Source of the DNA: Microbacterium ulmi
GTDB lineage: Bacteria > Actinomycetota > Actinomycetes > Actinomycetales > Microbacteriaceae
Direction of reading: 5' to 3'
Assembly: GCF_011759705.1 (NCBI RefSeq)
Contig: NZ_JAAOZF010000001.1
Span: 2,528,551-2,592,550 of the forward strand
Length of the DNA: 64,000 bases
Shown here one piece after another: positions 1 through 7,813 of this stretch. Every line of letters starts with the position of its first letter. Position 1 is the stretch's first letter. The position numbers were made by a program, and so were the translations under genes. The notes below the pieces were generated by a model. It worked only from the letters and a program-made list of their open reading frames with translations. It was not told the origin of the DNA and did no database searches.

Positions 1-27
1 CGGCATCCGGATCAGGGTCGCGGCCAT
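1..27 (-). CDS. Start of gene after pflB, partial (possibly pflA)
   Basis: An ATG at 27-25 on the minus strand opens a frame that runs off the window edge after nine codons (MAATLIRMP). It lies 31 bases after the pflB stop, with an AGAAGAAG purine tract upstream that could serve as ribosome binding site. The gene following pflB is usually pflA, the radical-SAM activating enzyme, so that is the positional guess. Nine residues cannot confirm the identity. Confidence 0.4.
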
Positions 28-58
28 GATGTCGCTTCTTCTCGTGTCGGGCCTCGGG

Positions 59-2326
59 TCACGCCGCGTGGAACGTGCGCGACAGGACGTCGAGCTGCTG
101 CTCGCGCGTGAGCCGCACGAAGTTCACGGCGTAGCCGGAGACGCGGATCGTGAGCTGCGGGTAGTTCCCGGGGTGCTCCATGGCGTCCTCGAGCGTCTCG
201 CGGTTGAGCACGTTGACGTTCATGTGGTAGCCGTCGGCGCCGACATAGGCGTCGAGCAGGCCCGAGAGGTTCGCGACGCGCTCCTGCATCGTGTGGCCGA
301 GGCCGGCGGGCACGACCGTGTTGGTGAGCGAGATGCCGTCCTGCGCCTCGTTGTACGGGAGCTTCGCGACCGACAGGGCCGACGCGAGCATGCCGTGCGT
401 GTCGCGGCCGTTCATGGGGTTGGCACCCGGAGCGAACGGCTCTCCCGCCCGGCGGCCGTCGGGCGTGTTGCCCGTCGCCTTGCCGTACACGACGTTGGAC
501 GTGATCGTCAGCACCGACTGCGTGGGAAGCGCGTTCCGGTACATCGGGTGGCGGCGGATCTTGGCCATGAAGCGCTCGACGAGGTCGACCGCGATGTCGT
601 CGGCGCGGTCGTCGTCGTTGCCGTACGTCGGGAACTCGCCCTCCGTCACGTAGTCGACGACGATGCCGCGCTCGTCGCGGACGGGCGTGACGGTCGCGTA
701 CCTGATCGCCGACAGCGAGTCGACGGCGACCGACAGGCCCGCGATGCCGCAGGCCATCGTGCGCAGCACGTCCTTGTCGTGCAGGGCCATCTCCAGGCGC
801 TCGTAGGCGTACTTGTCGTGCGACCAGTGGATGCAGTTGAGGGCCTCGACGTACGTCTCGGCGAGCCAGTCCATCGTCTTGTCGAAGCGCGCCATGACGT
901 CGTCGAACTCGAGCGGGCCGGAGCCTGCGATCGGCGCGGTCGCGGGGGAGACCTGCTTGGCCGAGACCTCGTCCCTGCCGCCGTTGATCGCGTAGAGGAG
1001 CGTCTTGGCCAGGTTCACCCGGGCGCCGAAGAACTGCATCTGCTTGCCGACGCGCATGGGCGAGACGCAGCACGCGATGGCCGCGTCATCCCCCCACGAG
1101 GAGCGGATGAGCTCGTCGGACTCGTACTGCACGGCCGACGTGTCGATCGACACTTTGGCGCAGAAGTCCTTGAAGCCCTTCGGGAGCTGCTCGCTCCAGA
1201 ACACCGTCATGTTCGGCTCGGGCGCGGGACCGAGGTTGTAGAGCGTCTGCAGGAAGCGGAACGAGTTCTTCGTCACGAGCGGGCGGCCGTCCTGGCCCAT
1301 TCCGCCGATCGTCTCGGTGACCCATGTCGGGTCGCCCGAGAAGAGGGCGTCGTACTCGGGGGTGCGCAGGAACCGGACGATGCGCAGCTTGATGACGAAG
1401 TCGTCGATGATCTCCTGCGCCTCGATCTCGGTGAGGGTGCCGGCCGCGAGGTCGCGCTCGACGAAGACGTCGAGGAACGTCGAGGTGCGACCGAGCGACA
1501 TCGCCGCGCCGTTCTGCTCCTTGACGGCGGCGAGGTAGCCGAAGTACAGCCACTGGACGGCCTCGCGGGCCGTCGTCGCGGGGCCGGAGATGTCGAGCCC
1601 GTACGAGGCGGCCATCTGCTTGAGCTCGCCGAGAGCGCGGATCTGCTCCGCGTGCTCCTCGCGCATGCGCAGGACGTCGTCGCTGAAGGACGTCGTGTCG
1701 AGCTCGAGCTTGTCGAGCTTCTTGGCGGAGACGAGTGCATCGACGCCGTAGAGGGCGACGCGGCGGTAGTCGCCGATGATGCGGCCGCGGCCGTAGGCGT
1801 CGGGCAGGCCCGTGATGACGTGGGAGCTGCGCGCGGCGCGCACGGAAGGCGGGTAGACGTCGAAGACGCCCTGGTTGTGGGTCTTGCGGTACTCCGAGAA
1901 GACCGTGCGGAGGGTCTCGTCGACCTCGTAGCCGTACGTGTTGAGGGCGCCCTCGACCATGCGCCAGCCGCCGTTGGGCATGATGGCGCGCTTGAGCGGG
2001 GCGTCGGTCTGGAGCCCGACGATGACCTCGTCGTCCTTCGAGATGTACCCGGGACCGTGCGCCGTGATGCCGGCGGGCGTGTGGGGGTCGACGTCGTAGA
2101 TGCCCTTCTCGCGCTCGACGGGGAACATCGCAGAGAGCGTGTCCCAGATGCGCGTCGTGCGGGCGGTGGGTCCCTGCAGGAAGGCGGCGTCGCCGGTGTA
2201 GGGCGTGTAGTTGCGCTGGATGAAGTCGCGCACGTCGATCGCGTCCTGCCACGGTCCGGGCATGAAGCCGGTCCAGGCGGCGGGGACGGTGTCGTGCGGG
2301 TTCAGGATGGGGCTGGTGATAGGCAT
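59..2326 (-). CDS. pflB: Formate C-acetyltransferase (pyruvate formate-lyase)
   Basis: Glycyl-radical enzyme converting pyruvate and CoA to acetyl-CoA and formate in the cytoplasm without oxygen. The 755 residues match the usual length of about 760. The active-site pair C419-C420 lies in IACCVSPM, and the radical glycine is G731 in RVSGYAVNF near the C-terminus, both as in the E. coli enzyme. The reading frame is open to 2461, but the start at 2326 (MPITSP) is chosen because AGGAGGAAGGA lies just upstream and family similarity begins there. The gene that follows on the same strand may be the activase. Two GntR-like palindromes upstream suggest control by a carbon-source regulator. It implies facultative fermentation in an otherwise aerobic-looking lineage. 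Confidence 0.97.
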   Translation of the reverse strand: MPITSPILNPHDTVPAAWTGFMPGPWQDAIDVRDFIQRNYTPYTGDAAFLQGPTARTTRIWDTLSAMFPVEREKGIYDVDPHTPAGITAHGPGYISKDDEVIVGLQTDAPLKRAIMPNGGWRMVEGALNTYGYEVDETLRTVFSEYRKTHNQGVFDVYPPSVRAARSSHVITGLPDAYGRGRIIGDYRRVALYGVDALVSAKKLDKLELDTTSFSDDVLRMREEHAEQIRALGELKQMAASYGLDISGPATTAREAVQWLYFGYLAAVKEQNGAAMSLGRTSTFLDVFVERDLAAGTLTEIEAQEIIDDFVIKLRIVRFLRTPEYDALFSGDPTWVTETIGGMGQDGRPLVTKNSFRFLQTLYNLGPAPEPNMTVFWSEQLPKGFKDFCAKVSIDTSAVQYESDELIRSSWGDDAAIACCVSPMRVGKQMQFFGARVNLAKTLLYAINGGRDEVSAKQVSPATAPIAGSGPLEFDDVMARFDKTMDWLAETYVEALNCIHWSHDKYAYERLEMALHDKDVLRTMACGIAGLSVAVDSLSAIRYATVTPVRDERGIVVDYVTEGEFPTYGNDDDRADDIAVDLVERFMAKIRRHPMYRNALPTQSVLTITSNVVYGKATGNTPDGRRAGEPFAPGANPMNGRDTHGMLASALSVAKLPYNEAQDGISLTNTVVPAGLGHTMQERVANLSGLLDAYVGADGYHMNVNVLNRETLEDAMEHPGNYPQLTIRVSGYAVNFVRLTREQQLDVLSRTFHAA

Positions 2327-2424
2327 GAGGGTCGCTTCCTTCCTCCTCGTGGGAGTCGGGCGCGTCGGGTGCCTGTCTGGTTGGCGGTGGCCCCCCGGCG
2401 TGCCGCTCCTCCAGCGTAAGGCAA

Positions 2425-2439
2425 TGTGGTCAGACCACA
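2425..2439. promoter_or_regulatory. GntR/FadR-type operator candidate, pflB-proximal
   Basis: TGTGGTCAGACCACA is a perfect inverted repeat with 7-base arms around one central base. It fits the TnGTnnnACnA pattern of FadR-subfamily GntR regulators such as LldR and PdhR, which respond to lactate or pyruvate. It lies about 100 bases upstream of pflB. On the minus strand TTTGTG, 17 bases, then TACGCT could form the promoter, so the palindrome would sit inside it. The promoter reading is inference. Confidence 0.65.
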
Positions 2440-2489
2440 AACGAGATTGCACGGAAGTCACAGCGGGGGCGGCATCCGGTTCTCCGAAC

Positions 2490-2506
2490 TTGTGGTCCTA
2501 CCACAA
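2490..2506. promoter_or_regulatory. GntR/FadR-type operator candidate, distal
   Basis: TTGTGGTCCTACCACAA is a second palindrome with 7-base arms and a 3-base centre, of the same TGGTnnnACCA type as the site at 2425. The two centres are 66 bases apart, roughly six helical turns, which would allow cooperative binding or looping. It lies between pflB and the end of the MurE-like gene, so pflB is the likely target. Confidence 0.6.
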
Positions 2507-2534
2507 CCCCGGCTCGCGCTCTCCCGCGCTCGCG

Positions 2535-2558
2535 CTCCCTCACTCACCGCGGAGGGAG
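2535..2558 (-). terminator. Weak hairpin after the MurE-like gene
   Basis: CTCCCTC and GAGGGAG form a 7-base stem with a 10-base loop, 30 bases past the stop at 2588. There is no U tract. It could end the MurE-like transcript before the pflB promoter, but the support is weak. Confidence 0.3.
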
Positions 2559-2587
2559 AGGGCGCGACGGGGGGAGAAGGGCGGGGG

Positions 2588-4249
2588 CTACCAGGCGCGG
2601 GTGGGGTCGGAGAGGGGCGTCTCGTCCTCGGGGTAGGGCACGGGCCAGACGGGCTCGGGCACGGGCCAGCCGGCGTCGCGGAGGGCGCGCCGGGCGAGCT
2701 CGCGCGCCGAGTACGGCGTGCGGACGCCGCGGATGTCGCGGTAGTCCTGGTGACCGGGCCCCGCCCACAGGATCGCGTCGCCGTCGCCGACGAGCCCGAC
2801 GGCCTCGATGATCGCGCGCTCGGGCGGCGAGTACTCGTGGATCTCGGCATCCGGACGCGCACGCCGCGCGCCTTCGACGAGCGTCGCGCGGATCGAGTCC
2901 GGGTCTTCGAAGCGCGGATGGTGGTCGGTGATCACGAGGATGTCGCTGCCCTCGACGCCCGTGCGGCCCATGTCGTGGCGCTTGGTCGCGTCGCGGTCGC
3001 CGTCGGCGCCGAACAGCATGACGACCTTTCCGGGCGTCACGCGGCGGACGGCCGCGAGCGTCTTCTCGAAGGCGTCGGGGGAGTGGCCGAAGTCGACGTA
3101 CACGGCCGGGCCCTTCTCTCCCGAGACGCGCTGGGTCCGGCCCGGGAGATACGCGTCGATGCGGCCGCTTCCGCCTCGCGAGGCGTCGAGCGCCGCGACG
3201 AGAGCGTCCCACGTGTACCCGCCCTCGAGGAGCATGACGATCGCGAGCCCCGCGTTGGCGGCCATGTGCCGCCCGATGACGGGAACGATCGTCGTGAGCG
3301 ATCGGCCGTCGCGCGACGAGAGGGTGAACTGCGTGCCGGTCTGGCGCTCCTCGCCGATCTCCACGATCCAGTCGGCGTCGGCATCCGGGTCGGCGGCGAT
3401 GGCGGGCGTGACGATCGTGACGTACGGGATCTCACAGCGCTCGACGACCTCCGCGCCCGGTGCCGAGTCGAGCGAGATGACGGCATGACGCGCGCGGTCC
3501 GGCCGGAACAGCGGCAGCTTCGCCTCGAAGTACTCGCGCATGTCGGCGTAGTCGTCGAGGTGATCGTGCGAGAGGTTCGTGAAGCCCGCGACGTCGAACA
3601 CGAGGCCGTCGACCCGGTGGCGGCTGAGCGCCTGCGCGCTCACCTCGACGGCGACGGCGTCGACGCCGCGCTCGCGCATGAGGGCGAGCAGCGCATGGAA
3701 CTCGGATGCCTCGGGCGTCGTGAGCCGCGACACGATGACCTGCCCCGCGATGTGCCGCTCCGCCGTCGACGAGAGCCCCGTCACGACGCCGAGCTGGCCG
3801 AGGATCCCCTCGAGCAGGTGCGAGACGCTCGTCTTGCCGTTGGTCCCCGTCGTGCCGAACAGGAGAGGGAGGTCGTCGCCGGGACCCGTGCCGTACACCC
3901 AGGCCGACAGATCGCCGAGGATCGCGCGCGGATGGTCGACGACGACGATCGGAAGACCCGCGGATGCCGCGATCTCGGCGCCCGCGGCATCCGTCACGAT
4001 CGCGACGGCGCCCTTGGCGGCCGCCGCCGCGGCGAACTCGGCGCCGTGCCGGTTCACCCCGCGGATCGCGACGAACGCCTCGCCGGGGCGCAGATCCGCC
4101 GTCGCGAGGGTGATTCCCGAGAGCGTCACGCCGGGCGCGTCGCCGCGGACCTCGCCGGCGAATCGGGCGGCGAGATCGTCGAGGGACCGGACGGGCGGAT
4201 GCTCGGGTCGGAGCACGGGCGGCAGGTTCGAAGGCGCGTCTGTCGGCAT
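2588..4249 (-). CDS. MurE-like Mur ligase, stand-alone
   Basis: ATP-dependent Mur ligase of the MurE type, which adds the third amino acid to UDP-MurNAc-dipeptide. At 553 residues it has the family layout: N-terminal UDP-binding domain (about 25-120), central ATPase with the P-loop GTTGTNGKT at 132-140, a downstream AKLPLF carrying the lysine usually carbamylated, and a C-terminal domain. The meso-DAP signature DNPR is replaced by DHHPRFEDP, so the amino acid used is not clear. The canonical VDYAHTPD reads VDFGHSPD. GGAGG precedes the ATG. No other cell-wall gene of the dcw cluster is nearby, so it may be a paralogue or a relocated murE. Family membership is firm, substrate is not. Confidence 0.85.
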   Translation of the reverse strand: MPTDAPSNLPPVLRPEHPPVRSLDDLAARFAGEVRGDAPGVTLSGITLATADLRPGEAFVAIRGVNRHGAEFAAAAAAKGAVAIVTDAAGAEIAASAGLPIVVVDHPRAILGDLSAWVYGTGPGDDLPLLFGTTGTNGKTSVSHLLEGILGQLGVVTGLSSTAERHIAGQVIVSRLTTPEASEFHALLALMRERGVDAVAVEVSAQALSRHRVDGLVFDVAGFTNLSHDHLDDYADMREYFEAKLPLFRPDRARHAVISLDSAPGAEVVERCEIPYVTIVTPAIAADPDADADWIVEIGEERQTGTQFTLSSRDGRSLTTIVPVIGRHMAANAGLAIVMLLEGGYTWDALVAALDASRGGSGRIDAYLPGRTQRVSGEKGPAVYVDFGHSPDAFEKTLAAVRRVTPGKVVMLFGADGDRDATKRHDMGRTGVEGSDILVITDHHPRFEDPDSIRATLVEGARRARPDAEIHEYSPPERAIIEAVGLVGDGDAILWAGPGHQDYRDIRGVRTPYSARELARRALRDAGWPVPEPVWPVPYPEDETPLSDPTRAW

Positions 4250-4286
4250 GGCGCCTCCATCTTCTCATCCGGGGCGCGGGTGGCCC

Positions 4287-4452
4287 GCCGGCGGGCGGTC
4301 GCAAGGGTGGCCGGCGGGCGGTCCCCGGGGGACCGGCGGGCGGTCGCGCGAGGGAGGAGGCTCCCCGGGGACAGCCACGTCGAGGGGCCCGGCCGCGCCG
4401 GCCCCGTCGACGGGACCCGCCGTGCAGGCCATGCCGGCCCCGTCGACGGGAC
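4287..4452. repeat. GC-rich direct repeats in the murE-ycnI spacer
   Basis: The 332-base gap holds two sets of short direct repeats. A 14-mer close to GCCGGCGGGCGGTC recurs at 4287, 4310 and 4332 (periods 23 and 22). The 20-mer GCCGGCCCCGTCGACGGGAC occurs at 4397 and 4433 (period 36). Many of these also pair with each other as inverted repeats. No gene is visible here. The spacer may fold strongly and end transcription, or may simply be slippage-prone DNA. Confidence 0.7.
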
Positions 4453-4581
4453 CGGCCGTGTCGGCGGGGCCGGTCTGGGCGGCCCGCCCGGCCCCTCCGA
4501 TCGGACCATACCGGCGGCCGGACCGCACGGTCACCGGCGTCGGCCGGTCAGCGCGGTGCACCGGCGTCGACGGCCTGCCTG

Positions 4582-5280
4582 TCAGCGTCGCGCGGGTCGG
4601 CGGCGCAGGAGGCCGCCGAGAAGAGCGGCGACCGCTGCGACCAGTCCGGCTCCTGCGAGCCCGCGGGCGACGGGGTCGCCGACGCTCGAGGACGACTCGC
4701 CGGACGAGTCCGCCTCGGCCTCGCCGGCCGCGCCGTGTCCGTGCCCGGCCGGCTCGTCCGCGGCGGCTCTGACGGTCACGAGCGGAGCCGGGTCGTCGAG
4801 CGACCCGGGATCCTCGCCCTCGGCGGCGACCTCTGTCCACGCCGTCTCGCCCGCGGCGCACTCCTGGGTCACGGGGAAGGCCACGACCGTGTTCGCGGCG
4901 TCGGCGGCGAACAGCACGTCCATCGCGACCGACGCCTTCAGTCCCGACTCGATCGGCGAGTCGGCCGTGAAGGTGATGCGCGCGGGGAGCCCGTCGTCGC
5001 CGAGCTCGCGTGCGATGGTCCAGCCGCCCTGGACGATCGGGGTCGCGACGGCCACGGCATCCGGGACGTCGAAGACGAGCGCCGTCGTGGGTGAGTCGTC
5101 GCACCCGTGCTGGAACGTGAAGGTGAGCGTCGACGTCGTGCCGGCGGGGATCGCGTCGGGTCCGACGTGGATATGCGCGGAGGCCGCGAGCGGCGCCACG
5201 AAGGCCAGGACGGCGCCTGCGGCGGCCCCCGCCGAGACGAGCGCGGCGCCGCGCCGCGGGAGGGAGGTGGTTCGAGGCAT
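4582..5280 (-). CDS. ycnI: YcnI-family (DUF1775) secreted, membrane-anchored protein
   Basis: Extracytoplasmic protein of the YcnI family, linked in other bacteria to copper binding and acquisition. It has an N-terminal signal peptide ending near LAASA, so the mature chain would begin HIHVG; an N-terminal histidine is the copper ligand described for the family (H36, with H38 close by). The beta-sandwich DUF1775 domain spans about 36-170. A His/Ser/Glu-rich linker follows, then one membrane helix near 203-222 and an RRRPARR cytoplasmic tail. The adjacent minus-strand membrane protein is probably its partner. The ATG at 5280 has only a weak AAAGAGA Shine-Dalgarno. Confidence 0.9.
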   Translation of the reverse strand: MPRTTSLPRRGAALVSAGAAAGAVLAFVAPLAASAHIHVGPDAIPAGTTSTLTFTFQHGCDDSPTTALVFDVPDAVAVATPIVQGGWTIARELGDDGLPARITFTADSPIESGLKASVAMDVLFAADAANTVVAFPVTQECAAGETAWTEVAAEGEDPGSLDDPAPLVTVRAAADEPAGHGHGAAGEAEADSSGESSSSVGDPVARGLAGAGLVAAVAALLGGLLRRRPARR

Positions 5281-5391
5281 GGTGGTCTCTTTCGTCGTCG
5301 GTGCGCCGCGGGCGAAGGCGGCGCGCTGAGCCCCGGCCGCACGAGCGCGCCGGGGACGGAGCGCGGCGGACGCCTGCTCCGTGCGTGCGGC

Positions 5392-5970
5392 TCAGCGAGC
5401 CGCGGCGACGACGGGCGGTCCCCTCCCAGACGCGCCCGAGAGGACGATGGATGTTGTGCGCGCTATGCGCCCGACCGCCGCGAGCACGACCAGCGGTCGC
5501 CGCACGGAGGGAGCGACGACTCGGCGCCGCAGCAGGCGCAGGATGCCGCGGCCCAGGTCGCGCAGCGCTTTCTCGCCCCGATGCGCGACGGCGATCGTGA
5601 CGAGGGCGGCGGCGACATGGCCCGCGATCATGCCCGCGTCGGGGACCTCCGGCGTGATCGCGATCGTCGGGAGCGCCACGGCGCCGTGCACGTGCCCAGG
5701 CACCGAGACGCCGCCGCCGAGATCGCCCGAGAGCGCGAAGGCGACGTGGAAAAGCCCCTGGCTCGCGAGCACCGTGAGCGCGACCCGCCACAGCGCGAGC
5801 CGGCGCCCCGCCAAGGCCACCGCGGCGGGCGCGGCGAGCACGGCGACCGCCGAGAGGAGGAGCGGATGCGGCGCGCCGCCGCCCGAGAGGGTGTGCGCGG
5901 CCGAGGCGAGAAGGGTCGCGACGGATGCCGCCGAGACGCCGCGGAGGGCACGCAGCTGGCGTGGCGTCAC
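5392..5970 (-). CDS. Integral membrane protein next to ycnI
   Basis: A 192-residue hydrophobic protein with about five predicted membrane helices and scattered histidines (AAHTLSGGGAPHP, LFHVAF, PGHVHGA, MIAGHVAA) that could bind metal. I recognise no named family with confidence. Upstream of ycnI on the same strand with a 111-base gap, it is plausibly co-transcribed and may work with the copper-type YcnI. The frame is open to 6027, but the GTG at 5970 (VTPRQL) is preferred because AAGGGG lies just before it and the extra N-terminus is not protein-like. Confidence 0.7.
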   Translation of the reverse strand: MTPRQLRALRGVSAASVATLLASAAHTLSGGGAPHPLLLSAVAVLAAPAAVALAGRRLALWRVALTVLASQGLFHVAFALSGDLGGGVSVPGHVHGAVALPTIAITPEVPDAGMIAGHVAAALVTIAVAHRGEKALRDLGRGILRLLRRRVVAPSVRRPLVVLAAVGRIARTTSIVLSGASGRGPPVVAAAR

Positions 5971-6056
5971 CGCTGACCCCTTCCGCGTGCAGGCCTGGGC
6001 GACGCCCGCGGTGAAGCCCGAGCGCATTCATAGCCTCGCGAGGGTACCGTTGGCGC

Positions 6057-7364
6057 ATGACCGTCCTCGCCTTCGTCATCGGCATCGCGCTCATGGTCGT
6101 GGGGCTCGCCGTCTCCATCGCGCTGCACGAGCTGGGGCACCTGTGGCCCGCCAAGAAGTTCGGCGTGCGCGTCGGGCAGTACATGATCGGGTTCGGCCCC
6201 ACGCTGTGGTCCACGCGCAAGGGCGAGACGGAGTACGGCTTCAAGGCGATCCCGCTCGGCGGCTACATCTCGATGGCGGGAATGTACCCGCCGTCACCTC
6301 GGGACGGTGCGGCCCTCCCGGCGGGCGAGGGGCGCGCGGGACGCGCCGGCGGCGGGTTCTTCGCCACGATGGTGCAGGATGCGCGTGCCGCGAACGACGA
6401 GACGCTCGAGGGCCGCGACGACGAGCGGGTCTTCTACAGGCTCTCGGTGTGGAAGCGCGTCGTCATCATGCTCGGCGGCCCGATCATGAACTTCCTGTTC
6501 GCGATCGTGCTGTTCTCGATCCTCTTCTCGGCGATCGGCATCCAGACGGCGACCTCGACGGTGTCCGCGCTCAGCGAGTGCGTCCCGGCGACGGCGTCGG
6601 CGGAGTGCGCCCCCGGCGACCCGCAGGCGCCGGCCGCGGCCGCGGGGCTCCAGCCCGGCGATCGGATCGTGTCGGCGGACGGTGCGCCGGTGTCGACGTT
6701 CGCCGACCTCGCGGCGGTCGTCCAGGCCTCTCCCGCGCAGCAGCTGACGCTCGTCGTCGAGCGCGAGGGCACGCAGGAGACGATCTCCGTGACCCCCGCG
6801 ACGGTCGAGGCGGCCGGGGCGGACGGAACGGCGCAGGAGGTCGGCTTCCTCGGCGTCCGCCCCGCCGTCGAGTACGTGCGCCAGCCGATCTGGGCGGGCG
6901 CGCAGGCCGCCGTCGAGAACGCGGGCGCCGTCGCGGGCATCATCTGGCAGCTGCCGGTCAAGGTCTACGACACGGCCGTGTCGCTCGTGACGGGTCAGGA
7001 GCGCGATCCCGACGGGCCGCTGAGCATCGTCGGCGCCGGCATCCTCGCGGGCGAAGTCGCCGCGGTCGATGCGCCGATCCTCAACCGCGTCGCGGGGTTC
7101 CTGGGTCTGCTCGCCTCGCTGAACATCGCACTGTTCGTCTTCAACCTGATCCCGCTGCTCCCGCTCGACGGCGGGCACGTCGTCGTCGCGCTGTGGGACG
7201 GGCTGAAGCGGACGTGGGCCAGGCTGTTCCGGCGTCCGCCGCCGAAGCCCGTCGACGCGTCCAAGCTCGTGCCGGTCACGTTCGTCGTCTTCATCGCGCT
7301 CGCCGTCATGGGCGGCATCCTGATCATCGCCGACCTGGTCAACCCCGTCTCCATCCTGAGCTGA
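6057..7364 (+). CDS. Site-2 intramembrane metalloprotease (M50, Rip/RseP family)
   Basis: Membrane zinc protease that cleaves membrane-bound regulators such as anti-sigma factors. In 435 residues it shows the zinc motif HELGH at 24-28 in the first helix, a cytoplasmic loop, further helices, a PDZ-like segment around 195-260 (AAAAGLQPGDRIVSADG), and the third zinc ligand D371 in NLIPLLPLDGGH. A final helix ends the chain. In actinobacteria this gene usually stands beside dxr and ispG; here ispG is 13 kb downstream and dxr is absent from the window. The inserted region begins with an ECF sigma factor, but ECF42 members are not known to use an anti-sigma factor, so a direct link is not implied. 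Confidence 0.95.
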   Translation: MTVLAFVIGIALMVVGLAVSIALHELGHLWPAKKFGVRVGQYMIGFGPTLWSTRKGETEYGFKAIPLGGYISMAGMYPPSPRDGAALPAGEGRAGRAGGGFFATMVQDARAANDETLEGRDDERVFYRLSVWKRVVIMLGGPIMNFLFAIVLFSILFSAIGIQTATSTVSALSECVPATASAECAPGDPQAPAAAAGLQPGDRIVSADGAPVSTFADLAAVVQASPAQQLTLVVEREGTQETISVTPATVEAAGADGTAQEVGFLGVRPAVEYVRQPIWAGAQAAVENAGAVAGIIWQLPVKVYDTAVSLVTGQERDPDGPLSIVGAGILAGEVAAVDAPILNRVAGFLGLLASLNIALFVFNLIPLLPLDGGHVVVALWDGLKRTWARLFRRPPPKPVDASKLVPVTFVVFIALAVMGGILIIADLVNPVSILS

Positions 7365-7381
7365 GGCGAAATCCGCACGGA

Positions 7382-7408
7382 TGTCGAAAACGGTCTCGCC
7401 CGTTCGCT
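7382..7408 (+). promoter_or_regulatory. Candidate ECF42-type promoter
   Basis: TGTCGA at 7382-7387 matches the -35 hexamer I recall being reported for ECF42 target promoters. A CG-rich candidate -10 follows at about 7401-7408. It lies about 60 bases before the DGPF gene, suggesting autoregulation by the sigma factor. The hairpin AGGGG/CCCCT (7411-7429) follows. The assignment is inference. Confidence 0.4.
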
Positions 7409-7447
7409 GAAGGGGTGAACGGTTCCCCTGACGAAAGGACCACGACC

Positions 7448-7813
7448 GTGAAGTACGTCATCATGTTCACATCGACCCCCGAACTCGACGCCGCGGTGCC
7501 GCCCGAGCGTGCGCAGGAGGTCTACGGCCGCATCTACCAGTGGTTCCAGGACAACGACCAGCAGATCACGGACGGCGGCGCAGAGCTGCAGCCCGTCGAG
7601 ACGGCCACGACCGTCAAGAGCGGCGAGAGCGGACCCCTCGTCGTCGACGGGCCGTTCTCCGAGGCGAAGGAGGTCGTCGGCGGCTTCAGCGTCATCGACG
7701 TGCCGGACATGGATGCCGCGATCGCGCTCGTGAAGACCTGGCCCTCGCTCGAGCTGCCCGGCGTCGCGATCGAGATCCGGCCCATGGTCACCGACTACAG
7801 CCAGTTCGAGTGA
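7448..7813 (+). CDS. YCII-related (DGPF) domain protein
   Basis: Small cytoplasmic protein of the YCII/DGPF family (121 residues). It begins VKYVIMF and carries the characteristic DGPF at 68-71 followed by SEAKEVVGGF. The biochemical role of such proteins is not settled. They are the constant neighbours and regulon members of ECF42 sigma factors, and here the sigma gene starts inside the stop codon of this one, so the two are translationally coupled. The GTG at 7448 has GAAAGGA upstream at a good distance; a longer frame in the same phase is the shadow of rip. Confidence 0.92.
   Translation: MKYVIMFTSTPELDAAVPPERAQEVYGRIYQWFQDNDQQITDGGAELQPVETATTVKSGESGPLVVDGPFSEAKEVVGGFSVIDVPDMDAAIALVKTWPSLELPGVAIEIRPMVTDYSQFE

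Noticed and set aside
26-2419. A 797-codon plus-strand open frame opposite pflB
   Set aside because: It is a GC-rich mirror of a firmly identified gene, full of Arg, Asp, His and Val runs, and matches no protein family.
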